A stretch of 64,000 bases of DNA, taken from NCBI GenBank assembly GCA_001557505.1, contig LSAX01000007.1, positions 1,054,001 through 1,118,000 of the forward strand, read 5' to 3'. This document shows, piece by piece, positions 22,917 through 33,435 of the stretch. The notes under the pieces are model-generated. The model had not been told where the DNA came from and searched no databases. It saw only the letters and a list, made by a program, of their open reading frames with translations. The stretch comes from Reticulascus tulasneorum (Eukaryota; Ascomycota; Sordariomycetes; Glomerellales; Reticulascaceae). Position 1 is the stretch's first letter. Each line of letters opens with the position of its first letter. The position numbers were made by a program, and so were the translations under genes.

Positions 22917-25890
22917 GCCACACATATCGGTTTCCTATTTTCCTTCATTAGCGTCTTTTCTTGGGCATTGGAGCGTTTCATCCTTGCAACTCAAAACCTC
23001 TGGATACATGTAATATGTGTTTCTATTATACCCGGGTTGGTCCTGTACATCAAATGTATGAATTCTACAGCCTCTTACCTACTCAAAAGGAGTCGCGAGG
23101 TGACGGTCAGAATTGCAGAGTGGGAGGGGATGGCTAGGGCGGGAGTGTTGATGGAGAAAAGTTTTGGAGTTGCCCATATGGCGCTTTAAATGAGAGCCCT
23201 GCAATTCTCACTGATTCCCAGACCGCCTTCATTTTGCTGATGGTGCTCGGCATATTCTCCTCCTTGAAGACCTCCAGCTGAAAGCCTGATGTTACTGAGT
23301 CAAAGACCAAGATTCATGGAGTGGTCTGCCTTGATGCTGCGATGTGGGCTCCAACTGGTTTCAATGAGTTGGTATCACAGGCAGTTGCTTATCGCTTCCG
23401 TGCGATAACACAGGTTAGGCAAGCCGACTCAACTCCTTTTAGACCATGTGAGATTTACCCTTCTTTCATTAGGCACAAAGAGCGAGAGTCATGTCCGTGA
23501 TATAAGACGTGTGGTGGGCATTGTCTCACTAGCTCTTACACGTGATTGCCCGCTATTGTCGGCTGCCAAAGGTATATAATGATAATTAATTCATTTTGCC
23601 CCCAGTCCGAGTGACGCAGTGGTTAGCGTGTGAGATTGCAGATCTTAAAGTCACTGGTTCAAATCCGGTCTCGGACTTCTTTTTGCCATTTCCATGGTCG
23701 GATTCTCCTTTTTTGTTTGAGTATCGAACTCGCTGCAAGTGTTAGTTAAACCACATTCTACTTGTGACTTTTTGCTAGCCCTGTCATTGGTGTAGCGTCC
23801 CCCATATTAAACGTTTGTGCGCTTTGATGGATGGGTACGCTAGCAGATCATGACTCGAGATGGGAAGCTTCCCGGCGCCAGCAACAATGGATTCATCGGA
23901 TTTAAAGTTGTTTGTATGTTTGATCTGCCTAGTAGTCCTTACTAAATCATCCTCCAGGTCAAGATATGGAATTGTCTCTGATGCAAATGGCACAATCATC
24001 TGTTTGCTACAAGGCTGGCGGTTACCTTATTTAGTGAAACTTGGAAGTCGGTGATTCTGTGAGTCAGAAACAAACGCTCCATTGTCCCCGTTCCCTTAGA
24101 ACCAGTGAGTTTTCAAAGATGATGGCTCAGGAACACGTCTGTGAATGCCAGTACCGACCATGGCCTCTACGCGCCTGATAAGTTTACACTCCCATTCGTC
24201 AACACCCTTCGAAGTGCTTTTGGTGGCCTCGTATCAGCTGGCTTCATTAAGATTGAGAGTCATGTGTGGCCTTGTAGTTATGCTATCGCCAACTCAAAAG
24301 GCCCAGGAGCTCGGGGGTGCGCAAAAACTCGTCCTAGTATCGATTCCTTGACATCGTACAGTGTAACTTGCTGTTGTCTCTGCCTTGTCCATGTGAGCGC
24401 AAAGCTCTGCTGCATGAGTCCTGGCAAAACCATTGTGGCTTGCATCTGCAATGTAGCCTGATCGGCGAGGAAACACTGTTCGGAATTAATCATCATCCCC
24501 TTCTAGCTAGGTCTTGGTTCTCGTGCATTCTGTGGCTTTGACTGCCACCACGACTCGGCACCAAAATGTAGTAAGGTGTTGATTACAAAAAGGGAACGTG
24601 TGTTGTTCCAGGGCAATGGTTCCTTGCCCCCACGCCACCGGATGCCTCTGAATCGATAAGCCGCGGGTTAGACGAATGAAGGTCTCCCGCGACGTCATGC
24701 GCGGCACAACTCAAAGGACGCCATCGGCTGCTGCCCTCGCAGATTTTACCGCGAGGCTTGCGTGGAGGTCATCCGGCAGTCGTGTGCACGGTGAACATGC
24801 GACTTCACAATAGAACCCTTGGCTCTATTCATGCCCACATTGTCATAGGCTACGAACTGTCGTGCAAGATGTTTACTGAAATGAGGAGGGTAGGTAGTAC
24901 AACAACCGTCCTGGCCTAGATACCCCACGGATGCTGGCAAAGCCATTCAACTGAACACCGAACTGGCCAGGCAAAGAACCTCTCTTAGGAACAATGCCCC
25001 AGGGGTTCTTTGTTGCACCAGATGGTCGCCCAGAACATATCCCCGAAAGCTAATGGAATATCGAACTCAAGTTACGGATTACAGCCTTTGGAAAGCCCGA
25101 ACGGTCCGACTGTCAGATTTGCCGACCGAAGCGCACCACCAAGATCCATGAGATCTGCATTGGCCGTCCAAGATGTTGGAATCGCCTGCGTGGGTGAGCC
25201 AGTTGGAATGGCGTGAATGGGACCTGCCGAGACATTCACTCCCTTGTCTTAATCCATGGCTGGTGATCTGCCATGAATAAGCCTGGAATGTGATTAGAGT
25301 TTCAACGCTAGTGCCGGTAGGCCGTCTCGCTTCCACCAATAGTTTGACGATCCACATTTACGTTTCTTTTGGGGATGAACCCGTGCTCTCTGTAGAGTTT
25401 CTCTCAAACATCTTGCTGCTCAGTTCGTGACACCTACTCTGTGGAGGTCGACTCGATGATTTGCTGGGTTGGTGCTGAATGGGCTTGCACCCAGCCGCCA
25501 AGTCCCCGGACCATTGCCCCTGCGTCGGGGGCTTGACACACATCTCCGGATCAACGCACTTCAAGCACTGTCTGCTGTTAAGAGATAAAGCAGAATGTGA
25601 TTGAGAGAACGGCGTACCGGCCTCTTCCCGGCGTGAAGGAGGGTTCGATGTCTTGCAGACCATGGAAATCGCCATCCAAAAGACGTATCTGAAAGAGGTT
25701 GGGGGATCTCGCAGTCATTACAACGAGGCATCGATATCTGCATTCCAACATATAAGTCTACACGCTGCTCTCCACATCCCTAGCTCCCGTCTGCTAGAGC
25801 CCACATGCTTCTTCACTACACTCCTTTCTCCACTGTTTGTTATTCAATTAAAATCATAGCACGTATCCAGGTCAATCCAAACTACACACT
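22917..25890. other. Gene-poor gap containing one tRNA
   Basis: About 3 kb with only a tRNA gene (23605-23677). Open frames such as 24141-24461 and 25010-25216 (+) or 25358-25675 (-) show no domain. A/T content is higher than in the genes to the left. No inverted terminal repeats or transposase fragments were recognised on reading, but an old, mutated element cannot be excluded. A TATAAG box at 25751 lies 140 bp before the next gene. Confidence 0.5.
23605..23677 (+). tRNA. tRNA-Cys (anticodon GCA)
   Basis: Complete cloverleaf without intron. The acceptor stem GTCCGAG pairs with CTCGGAC. The D arm has stem ACGC/GCGT with loop AGTGGTTA. The anticodon stem TGAGA/TCTTA holds the 7-nt loop TTGCAGA, placing GCA at positions 34-36 after U33. 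The T arm ACTGG-TTCAAAT-CCGGT is canonical (box B GGTTCAAAT). A T-run (CTTTTTG) about 5 bp downstream fits a Pol III terminator. Cys is read from the loop; one G-T pair is in the anticodon stem and one in the T stem. Confidence 0.9.
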
Positions 25891-27800
25891 ATGGCGTCAC
25901 AGTCTGGAGTAATGGCCACAGCGGCTGTTGGTGCCACGCCAACTCAGCCAGCCACTGCTGCCACAGGGCCCAAAGGCAACTTTGAACCGGCCGCTCTATT
26001 CTGGCTCATCCTAGGAGGCGTATGGACAGCCCTCGTGGTCGGCGGGATGGCTTTCCTCTACGCCAATCGTAACATCCCGTTTCTGAGAATCCGGGGTCTG
26101 GTCCTGTCATTCGGCGCTGTTATCCTTCTCCACCTCTATTTGATTGCGGTTCACATCGGCCTATGTATTGGAGAATACATCCCTGGTGCTGCGGAATTCT
26201 GGGTCATGGGCATATGGTTGCCCTTTGGAATTGCTCTATTCCACGCCTCGAACACCCGCTTCCTCCATGTTGCGCAGGCTCAGAAACGATTCCTGGAAGG
26301 CAACGTGGTCAGCCCTCGGAGCGATGCGAAGCCGTGCGGATGTAAGCGCAAGTCGCTTCTTTTTCGCTTCAGAAGACTAGACCACACAACTCGGATGCTG
26401 GCTTTGGTCTCTGCAGGCATGCTATTCCAGGTGAGTCTCTTTGATCGATGGGTAATACAGGACTCTAACATGAAAAGCTTTTCCTCACTGCATTTATGTT
26501 TTTGATCTCCCGCAAATATCATCCCTCTTTCGGCCTTCCCGGAACTGAGCTCACCGGCACTCCCATGGAACGAAAGGCCAACGGTGGGAGAGGATGGGAA
26601 TGGTGGCCATCGGTCTTTTGGCAGTTCTTCTGGGCTTGGCTAGTTGCACCAGTAATTCTGTGGAAAGCGCGGGGCATTGAGGACACTCAAGGCTGGCGGT
26701 TTCAAACAATTGCCTGCTGTGTTGCAAAGTACGTGTTGATCCGCCATCCAAATCACGTTCCCTCCATCCACTAACGCTGCCAGTCTCCATGCTACTCCAA
26801 TGTGGCTCGTAGCCCTATATGTGCCAGCGATGGCTCCTGTAAACAAATATTTCATTCCTCCCCAATGGTAGGTCGAATCTCTACTGTTCTGCCACTGTCA
26901 ACTAACAACTCCAGGATTGGAATGTCTATTATGTTCATTGAAATTTTCACCATCTTCATTCCTTGCTGGCAAGTTCTGAGGCATCAATCTTTGAGACAAG
27001 AAACCCTGGAGACAATAGCTCTGTGGGAGGCCAAGAATAAATCCGGAAGCATAGTGACTGGTGACTCCGCAGTTACAAAAGTCGGCACAGCACCATCGGT
27101 CTCGTGGAAGTCAGTGTCCAGTCTCGAGAAAGAGATTGGTGCTGACAGCATCTTCACGATGGGCGCGCTTGAACACGTCCTAGAGAAGAATCCTGAGCCG
27201 TTACGGAAGTTCTCCGCTCTGAAGGACTTTTCTGGAGAGAACATTGCCTTCCTGGTCAACGTTGCGGAGTGGAAATCTTCCCTGCCCCGAGGCGGTATGC
27301 AGCTCCCAGAACTGGTACGAGCACGCTTCAACCGTGCTCTCCACATCTATATAGACTATGTCAGCCCTCATCATGCGGAGTTTCCCATCAACCTTGCATC
27401 GCAGGATCTCAAAAAGCTCGAGAGCGTCTTCGCAGATATTGCTCGCAAACTCTACGGCGACCAACCTCAAAATTACTGCGATCCTGCCACACCCTGGAAC
27501 GACTTCTTACCCTCTAATGGGTCTGAAAAGCAAGTAGTCGCCCATGACGGAAGTGCGGATCGTATCGAGTACTGGGGCGAGATCCCCGGGGGATATAGCG
27601 ACACGGTGTTTGACGACGCGGAGACGAGCATCAAGTATCTGGTCCTGACGAACACGTGGCCAAAGTTTGTAAAGGTTGGACGTGCCTCGTTGGATTCGGA
27701 GGACTCGAGGGACACGACAGAGTCATACGATTCAACTTCCACTTTGATGAGGGTGAAGAAATACTTCCGAACTATGAAGAGCACAGGGTATGCAACCTAA
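25891..27800 (+). CDS. Seven-transmembrane protein with C-terminal RGS domain
   Basis: G-protein-coupled-receptor-like membrane part fused to a regulator of G-protein signalling domain, an arrangement known from fungal GprK/Rgs7-like proteins and plant RGS1. Four exons: 25891-26430, 26478-26728, 26784-26867 and 26915-27800, giving 586 aa. Hydrophobic segments start with [20 protein letters not shown] (residue ~35), then [90 protein letters not shown] and [20 protein letters not shown], making seven. The RGS domain (about 370-480) begins [20 protein letters not shown] and includes [19 protein letters not shown] and [21 protein letters not shown]-alpha GTPase-accelerating role at the plasma membrane is expected. 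No ligand can be inferred. Splice donors are GTGAGT, GTACGT and GTAGGT. Confidence 0.9.
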
Positions 27801-28630
27801 GAGGAAGTGAATTTGTACTTAACACGCTTTTAATCTGTATTGACTATTCTTCCCACATTACTTATACTATAATCAAAGCAAATGAATACCTTGCGCAGAA
27901 ACTAGTATCCCGCTGTCCTGAGAAGCCACTGAGATCGAAACACAATAGGGGCAAGATCTCTACAACATCGAAACATTGGCTCTATTAGCACTGTTTGGCC
28001 CCTCCTGTTACTTAACTATAGATTGCTCAGGCGCTGATGGCTTCAACGTTGTCACTTTTTTCTTTGCGTCATTACACTGCTTTTTAAGCAAATGAAACTT
28101 GCGCAAGCAAAGTCATGTCGACACTACTTCCGGAACTATTTCAGGCCGGAGCTGGGTTCCCACCACATTGAGCCGACTTTCGGGATCACTGGCCACCTGA
28201 TAGAGCCACTACTGTTGGTCCAATTCTCGGCCCGTTGACGTGAGGATCCCGCATGCTGAAGTGCAAACCCTCTTAGCGGAATGCTGTTGCAGTTGTCACG
28301 GGACTTTGGATTGGCCAGCCACATGATGTTAGTCAACAGCCATTCCACAGAGAGTACATTCCTTCCGGTAGTCATCAGTTGCTCCATTCCATGTGTATTG
28401 CATGAGCGTTTGCTAATTTTATAATAATCAGTTGTTCTCTTGACGAACTGCGGATGACCGAATTTTGAAATTCAGTTGAGTCTATATAAGCTGGAACACA
28501 ATGTGTTATTTTCAGGCGCAAGAAAATATGTCTATAAGTTAGGAAATCTATTGATCAATCACCACAGTTTAGAAAATTCTATCACAATCCAGTATCTCTC
28601 CTAAGGTACCTCGTCAGCACCGTTACGACC
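27801..28630. other. Intergenic, promoter of the ice-binding protein gene
   Basis: 830 bp, A/T-rich, no supported gene. The minus-strand open frame 28136-28387 has no family features. A good TATA box precedes the next gene. Confidence 0.55.
28483..28490 (+). promoter_or_regulatory. TATA box of ice-binding protein gene
   Basis: TATATAAG located 141 bp upstream of the ATG at 28631, the only strong TATA in this spacer. The distance leaves a leader of about 100 nt. Confidence 0.5.
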
Positions 28631-29296
28631 ATGATATATTCACACTCCTTTACTTTGGCATTCGCCTTTGCTGGCATGATCAATGCACAAGTTTCTCTTG
28701 GGACTGCAGCGAATTTCGCAGTCCTTGCTGGTTCAGCAATAACAAACACCGGTGCCACGCACATTTTCGGAGATGTTGGCGTTGACCCTGGGACAGCCAT
28801 AAGCGGTCTTTCTCCTGCAGACATAACGGGAACCATCCATTCCGCAGATCAAGTAGCAACTCAAGCACAGGCTGATGCCGCGGCTGCGTATAATGCAGCA
28901 ACTATGAAGCGACACGAGATCGAAAAGACCAGCCAAGACTTGGGGGGAGAAACACTATTCCCGGCCGTCTACTACTTTCCAACCTCTGCGACCCTTGGTA
29001 GTGCTCTTACACTTGATGGACTTTACGATCCGACTAGCTTCTGGGTCTTCCAGATAACGACAACTTTGATCACAGGAAGCGGTGCTTCTGTGAACTTGAT
29101 CAACGGCGCAAGTCCGTGTAACATTCTCTGGCAGGTGGGAAGTTCAGCAACGTTCGCTGCCAATACAACTTTTGCAGGCAACGTCTTGGCCCTCACGGCT
29201 ATTACCGTCGCCCAAGGCTCCAGCTTTTATGGAAGCCTTTACACCTTGAACGCTGCTATAACTCTGGATAACAACACGATAACTCGTTCTAAGTAA
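28631..29296 (+). CDS. Secreted ice-binding protein (DUF3494 family)
   Basis: Family of beta-solenoid antifreeze proteins that bind ice planes and stop recrystallisation, known from cold-adapted fungi, bacteria and algae. Single exon, 221 aa, the length of a one-domain member. A signal peptide covers about residues 1-19 (hydrophobic FTLAFAFAGMINA before QVSLG). Family segments are visible in order: VSLGTAANFAVLAGSAITNT, IFGDVGVDPGTAISGL, QDLGGETLFPAVYYF, ALTLDGLYDPTSFWVFQI, INGASPCNILWQVGSSATF, TTFAGNVLALTAITVAQGSS and the C-terminal ITLDNNTITR. The usual Gly before VYxF is Ala here. Absence of introns next to intron-rich neighbours, and the patchy spread of this family known in fungi, suggest horizontal acquisition; that is inference. 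Ice binding rather than a host-surface role is the family's known function. Confidence 0.9.
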   Translation: MIYSHSFTLAFAFAGMINAQVSLGTAANFAVLAGSAITNTGATHIFGDVGVDPGTAISGLSPADITGTIHSADQVATQAQADAAAAYNAATMKRHEIEKTSQDLGGETLFPAVYYFPTSATLGSALTLDGLYDPTSFWVFQITTTLITGSGASVNLINGASPCNILWQVGSSATFAANTTFAGNVLALTAITVAQGSSFYGSLYTLNAAITLDNNTITRSK

Positions 29297-30339
29297 TTTA
29301 GTTGCGTCAAGGCTACATCCACCATCCGACAAAGTCCCATTATTAACGGAAGCCGGTACATCTTTACCCCCGGTTCTTCGCTATTCTCAGTGCCCTACAT
29401 CACCGACGGTTCGACAAACAGGATTGCACACCCGAGCTTATGAGAGCCCCGTAAGCTTGCAATGGAAAACTAAACCACAATGACTGAGACCCTGGCCTGA
29501 GGAGCGATTGATCTACAACTTGGATTGACTACTAGGTAGCAGTCTTGCCTATCTAGAGAATAATGACATATTTATTTGAGAGTTCTTGAGAAATGAGGAA
29601 TTCCATCGCGTTACTTTGAGACAGCCCAATGGAGCCCAGCCCTCTAATTAAACGACTTCCTGCTCGCATTGACTAAGGGTGGCAGCCCGGACGCAAGCAT
29701 GAAATTTCGCATTTCATATTGTTTGATCTGATGGGATTCAATCACTGGGTGTTGAGCTGTACTGACCTTGGCGCTGATAAATGCTTGTTGTGGATAAGGC
29801 AGTGGTCGGCTGAGGCTCCCTCCTGCACCTTCTGCGGTTTTTTAATGAAAGGCAACTTTGAGCGAAAGATTAAGTCTTGAGTCATCCTATTTTCGATATT
29901 GGATTCACACATAACCTCCTGCGGAGAAGTGAACTGGACGCCCCACAACCAACTCCGACAGTCTTAAGAACAACTCCGTCTCTATTGGGGATGGTTCAAA
30001 GCATGGTTCCTGACTTAATCGTGGGAATGCCACTGACCTCGTCCGCTAGTCACTACAGAAGCAGGCTGCTCGGGGCAATCTGCTGGCCGTGAAGCCTGCG
30101 AGTGAGGCAGACGGTGCGTCTCTTGTCCGACTACTCCTGAACCGAACCCATAACCTAAAACCTTCATGCCGATTTAGAACAGTATTTATAATCTAATGTT
30201 TCTCGCAGAAATGGAAGTGAAGTATCGCAACCACCTTACTTATCTTACTGCCTCTAGGAGATTCACTTGTGCGACTTATATTGTGTAGCAAGTGCAAAGC
30301 ACAGCAACACGACAACACAACAATCACAACAGCTCACAA
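29297..30339. other. Intergenic, no gene supported
   Basis: 1 kb between two plus-strand genes. A TATTTATA string at 30183 lies 157 bp before the reductase start and may act as TATA. Nothing else is recognised. Confidence 0.55.
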
Positions 30340-31239
30340 ATGGACTCCCGACGCACCATCCTCATCACCGGCTGCTCAGACGGCAGTCTGGGCTCAGCGC
30401 TTGCCCTTGCCTTCCACAAAGCCGGATGGCGTGTCTTCGCATCAGCCCGTAACATGTCCAAGTTGACACAATCCGCGGCCGCAGACATCGAGCTCGTACT
30501 GCTAGACGTCACCTCTGAGAAGTCTATTGCAAGCGCCGTGTCCCAAATAGAAGAGCTCACGGGGGGCTTGCTCGATGTCCTTCTGAATAACGCCGGCGCG
30601 GGATACAGTATGCCGATGCTGGATGTCGATATGAGCAAAGCTCGAGAGCTGTTCGAACTCAACGTGTTCTCCCTCGTCGGCATGACACGCGCATTCTTCC
30701 CGCTCCTAACGAAGTCGACTCGTGGCGGCGTGATTGTGAACAATACTACAGCCATGTTCTTGACAGCCGGCGTGCTCCCATTTCAAGGGACTTACGCCGC
30801 ATCCAAGGCTGCGGCGGCAAATCTCACCGAGGTCCTGCGACTGGAGCTCGAACCGTTCGGCATCAAAGTTATAAACTTGATTACGGGCGCCGTTCGATCT
30901 ACTTTCTTCGATAACGCACCCACTGCTCATCTGCCGTCTACCTCGATTTACAACATATCGAAGGAAGTCATCGAGAAATATATGGCAGGCGAGGATAATA
31001 GCAACGGCGTCGACCCAGACAAGTGGGCGGCGCAAGTCGTGAAGGACCTTGAGAAACTTAACCCGCCACATTGGTTATGGCGGGGCCGATATGCTCCGCT
31101 GGTGCGGGTGGCTTCCCTTTTCCCGGTTGGATTCCTGGATAGGGTCACTAAGCGCATGGCAGGAATAGATATCTTGGAGCGCAAAATCCAAGAGCAAGAT
31201 GGGCGAGTAAGGCCAAGCAGCTGTAATATGGCGCCATAA
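30340..31239 (+). CDS. Short-chain dehydrogenase/reductase, Ayr1-like
   Basis: Classical SDR, 299 aa, resembling the yeast NADPH-dependent 1-acyl-dihydroxyacetone-phosphate reductase. The nucleotide-binding motif is TGCSDGSLG at 10-18, NNAG is at 83-86, and the catalytic YAASK is Y152/K156. A C-terminal segment with WLWRGRYAPLVRVASLF (near 245) is typical of this subgroup, which often has a hydrophobic C-terminal stretch. The Ser expected 13 residues before the Tyr is not present: that position is Met and the nearest hydroxyl residues are T136-T137 in VNNTTAM. An in-frame ATG at 30292 would add 16 low-complexity residues (Gln/His/Asn); I prefer 30340. Converges with the acyltransferase gene, 76 bp between stops. 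Substrate unknown. Confidence 0.85.
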   Translation: MDSRRTILITGCSDGSLGSALALAFHKAGWRVFASARNMSKLTQSAAADIELVLLDVTSEKSIASAVSQIEELTGGLLDVLLNNAGAGYSMPMLDVDMSKARELFELNVFSLVGMTRAFFPLLTKSTRGGVIVNNTTAMFLTAGVLPFQGTYAASKAAAANLTEVLRLELEPFGIKVINLITGAVRSTFFDNAPTAHLPSTSIYNISKEVIEKYMAGEDNSNGVDPDKWAAQVVKDLEKLNPPHWLWRGRYAPLVRVASLFPVGFLDRVTKRMAGIDILERKIQEQDGRVRPSSCNMAP

Positions 31240-31315
31240 CTAGTAAATGAAGATGTTAGCGTTTCAAATACTGTTCTTCTTAGATAGCTCGTCCTCGCAT
31301 CTAATATGGCGAATC

Positions 31316-32556
31316 TCATGCAAATGTCTTGACGATCGTCCCAAACACCCTGTAAGGTACCAGCGAGTCCCTCGGAGGGAAAGTATAACGTGCACATGGG
31401 TACATCCAACTTGGAGTCGTCCAGAAAAGAAACAGCCCAACCCAGAGATATCCAATAGTTCGCTCGACCACACGTGGCAACTTAATCCCCGAATGCCTAT
31501 ATACCCCTTGTACAGCATCCTCAAAGATGATACCGAAAGCCTGATAAACGAAGAAGAGAAATGCCCCGCCCTCTCCGAAGGGAATGCCCATTGCCATGTC
31601 GCCAGCATGATGGAGCAGACCTGACATGGCAAATGCCATGATTAGACGAGAATATGTCGAGATTCGATGTGTTCTAGAGAAGACCGAGTCCACAACAAGG
31701 TCGCCAACGCCAGTAATTCCCTTCCGCAGGCACTGATGCCAAGATACCCTGATAAAATCGTTAGTCTGTACAGAAATTGAGGAAAAGTTTGTAAATACCC
31801 CCAGAATTGCCGAACGCTCCAAGCATGTCCAAAAGAATTATTGATTGGTGGGCATTGGTCTGGCGTGGTAGCCTTGGTGACGACCAGGATGAGCACTCCA
31901 GCGTCGGTCATCATCATATTTAAGAGCGCTGTAGTGACCCAGAAGACTGCGACGCTGGATGCCCGAAATATCAATTCTCCTTTCGAAACTTCCGATCGGC
32001 GAGATAACAGCTTCTGATGATGCAAGTCAACGAGGTCCTCTGGAGGCACCCCGGAAGTCAAGCAGTCGACAATAAGATACAAGACAATAACTCTCCAGAG
32101 CTTCTGTTGGATGAACTCGGATCGGCTTGGGATTCCGTGCTTAAACACGGGGGTGTTTTTGACCGCCCATCTGGTACCGACGCGGCGAAGATTGAACAAA
32201 AGGCCAATTGCGCAGCTCAACCTTCCGGACACGGTTATGCTTGGTTTGTCGTCCTTTTCGCCTCGATGGATTCGGGGTGAGCGGTGCAGATCCCCAATCC
32301 CTACTTGAGAGCACACAAGTAGCTCGCAAGCACTCAAGCAAAATACCCAGCTTATGACGGTCAAGGTGGTAGCTATTGACCTATTCTCCATGTAACTGTT
32401 CCAATTAATGTGGAACGAATATGCGAAACCAGCCAGAGCTGCCGCGGCAACATAACGAAGCTTGGATTTCGGAGAAATCTGGAGAACAGCTAGCGCGTAA
32501 ACGGTCAGAAGAAGACACCAGGAAGCTGCTGCCGCAGCAAGAGCCACGAGGCCCAT
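31316..32556 (-). CDS. Wax-synthase-like MBOAT acyltransferase
   Basis: Polytopic membrane protein of the MBOAT_2/wax synthase group, which in fungi includes acetyltransferases acting on terpenoids and other small lipophilic molecules. Two exons, 32556-31799 and 31748-31316 (donor GTATTT, 50-bp intron), give 396 aa. The family motif S-x-RxFWG-x-x-WHQ is rebuilt across the intron as SVRQFWGVSWHQCLRKG. The second signature, FAMSGLLHHAGDMAMG with the probable catalytic His, lies in exon 2. Hydrophobic segments occur at the N-terminus (GLVALAAAAASWCLLLTVYA), after residue 60, around the motifs and near the C-terminus. The frame remains open ~200 nt upstream without an ATG and encodes a hydrophobic stretch, so a short upstream exon is possible (see findings). 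No terpene or polyketide synthase lies within the window. Confidence 0.82.
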
Positions 32557-33435
32557 GATGGAGAGGGGACTCCTCGAATTGACGTGTTGACGAGAAATCT
32601 CAGTGTAAGCAAGATAATTATGGACGCAATATACCAGAACGAGAGTGGTTAACCAGAGAGAAAGGCGGGAATTCGAATAGAGAGGAAGTGTGATGGCAAA
32701 GTAAGCAGACCAACCATAATGGCTAAATACCTGGACCAGGAGGCCAGGGGGCTGGGTGTATCAACTTATTATGTCATCTATGCAATAGAAGTACGAAGTA
32801 AGCTGGGTAAGCTGACTGCCAATATTTTGGGCAATTTTTCAGATTGGCGTTAAAGACGCCCGTTCATTCGCCTGCTTATTCGTCTGTGCGTCCGACTGTG
32901 CATCTGATTGTTCGTCCGTCTATCGTCCTGGTCGTCCGTCTGCTCTTCCATCTGTTCGCCTTCTCGTCTATCCTGTCCTGTTCTATAAACATTTCGCTTT
33001 CAGTATTCTTGACTGTGAGCGAACCGAGTTCAGTGTCGAGCTGTTGCGGTAAGCGCCAAGAGTGAAGTATCAGATGGGACAAACAAGGATGTGTCAGATC
33101 TAAGGCATGCAATAGCCTACTACAACACAAGTCCCTCCAATCAGCTAATTACAGAATCATGCACGTTCAGCAACTACACTCGCCAATGAGAGACCGGAAT
33201 CTCTGAATACGAATTTGCTGAGTACGAATCCCAGCGCGCTCTGCCCATGACTTTTCTCCTTCAAACAGTATCGACCTCTAGACACAAGTTGCTTGTTGAA
33301 AGGGCAGTTTCCCTTCCGATGACTTCAAACATCTTCATAGTCATCTAAGTATGTCGTTTTTGGGGCGTCTTTTACAACATCCGCCAGATCTCCTCGTGTG
33401 TCTAATCTTGTACATGAATCTAGTCTCTTGGTGCT
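32557..33435. other. Spacer with possible 5' coding extension and low-complexity DNA
   Basis: From 32557 to about 32751 the minus strand is open in frame with the acyltransferase gene, but has no ATG before a stop. From about 32865 to 32980 the plus strand is a TCGTCYGTCTGT-like low-complexity tract. No other gene is supported. Confidence 0.5.
32865..32980. repeat. Degenerate CGTCCGTCTG-type low-complexity tract
   Basis: Pyrimidine/G-rich run in which TCGTCCGTC, TCTGTTCG and similar words recur with 8-13 bp spacing. Probably an old degenerate minisatellite. Confidence 0.5.

Noticed and set aside
28136..28387. 83-codon minus-strand frame as a gene fragment
   Set aside because: Slight resemblance to a fungal regulator tail was not enough to support a call; no neighbouring exon continues it.
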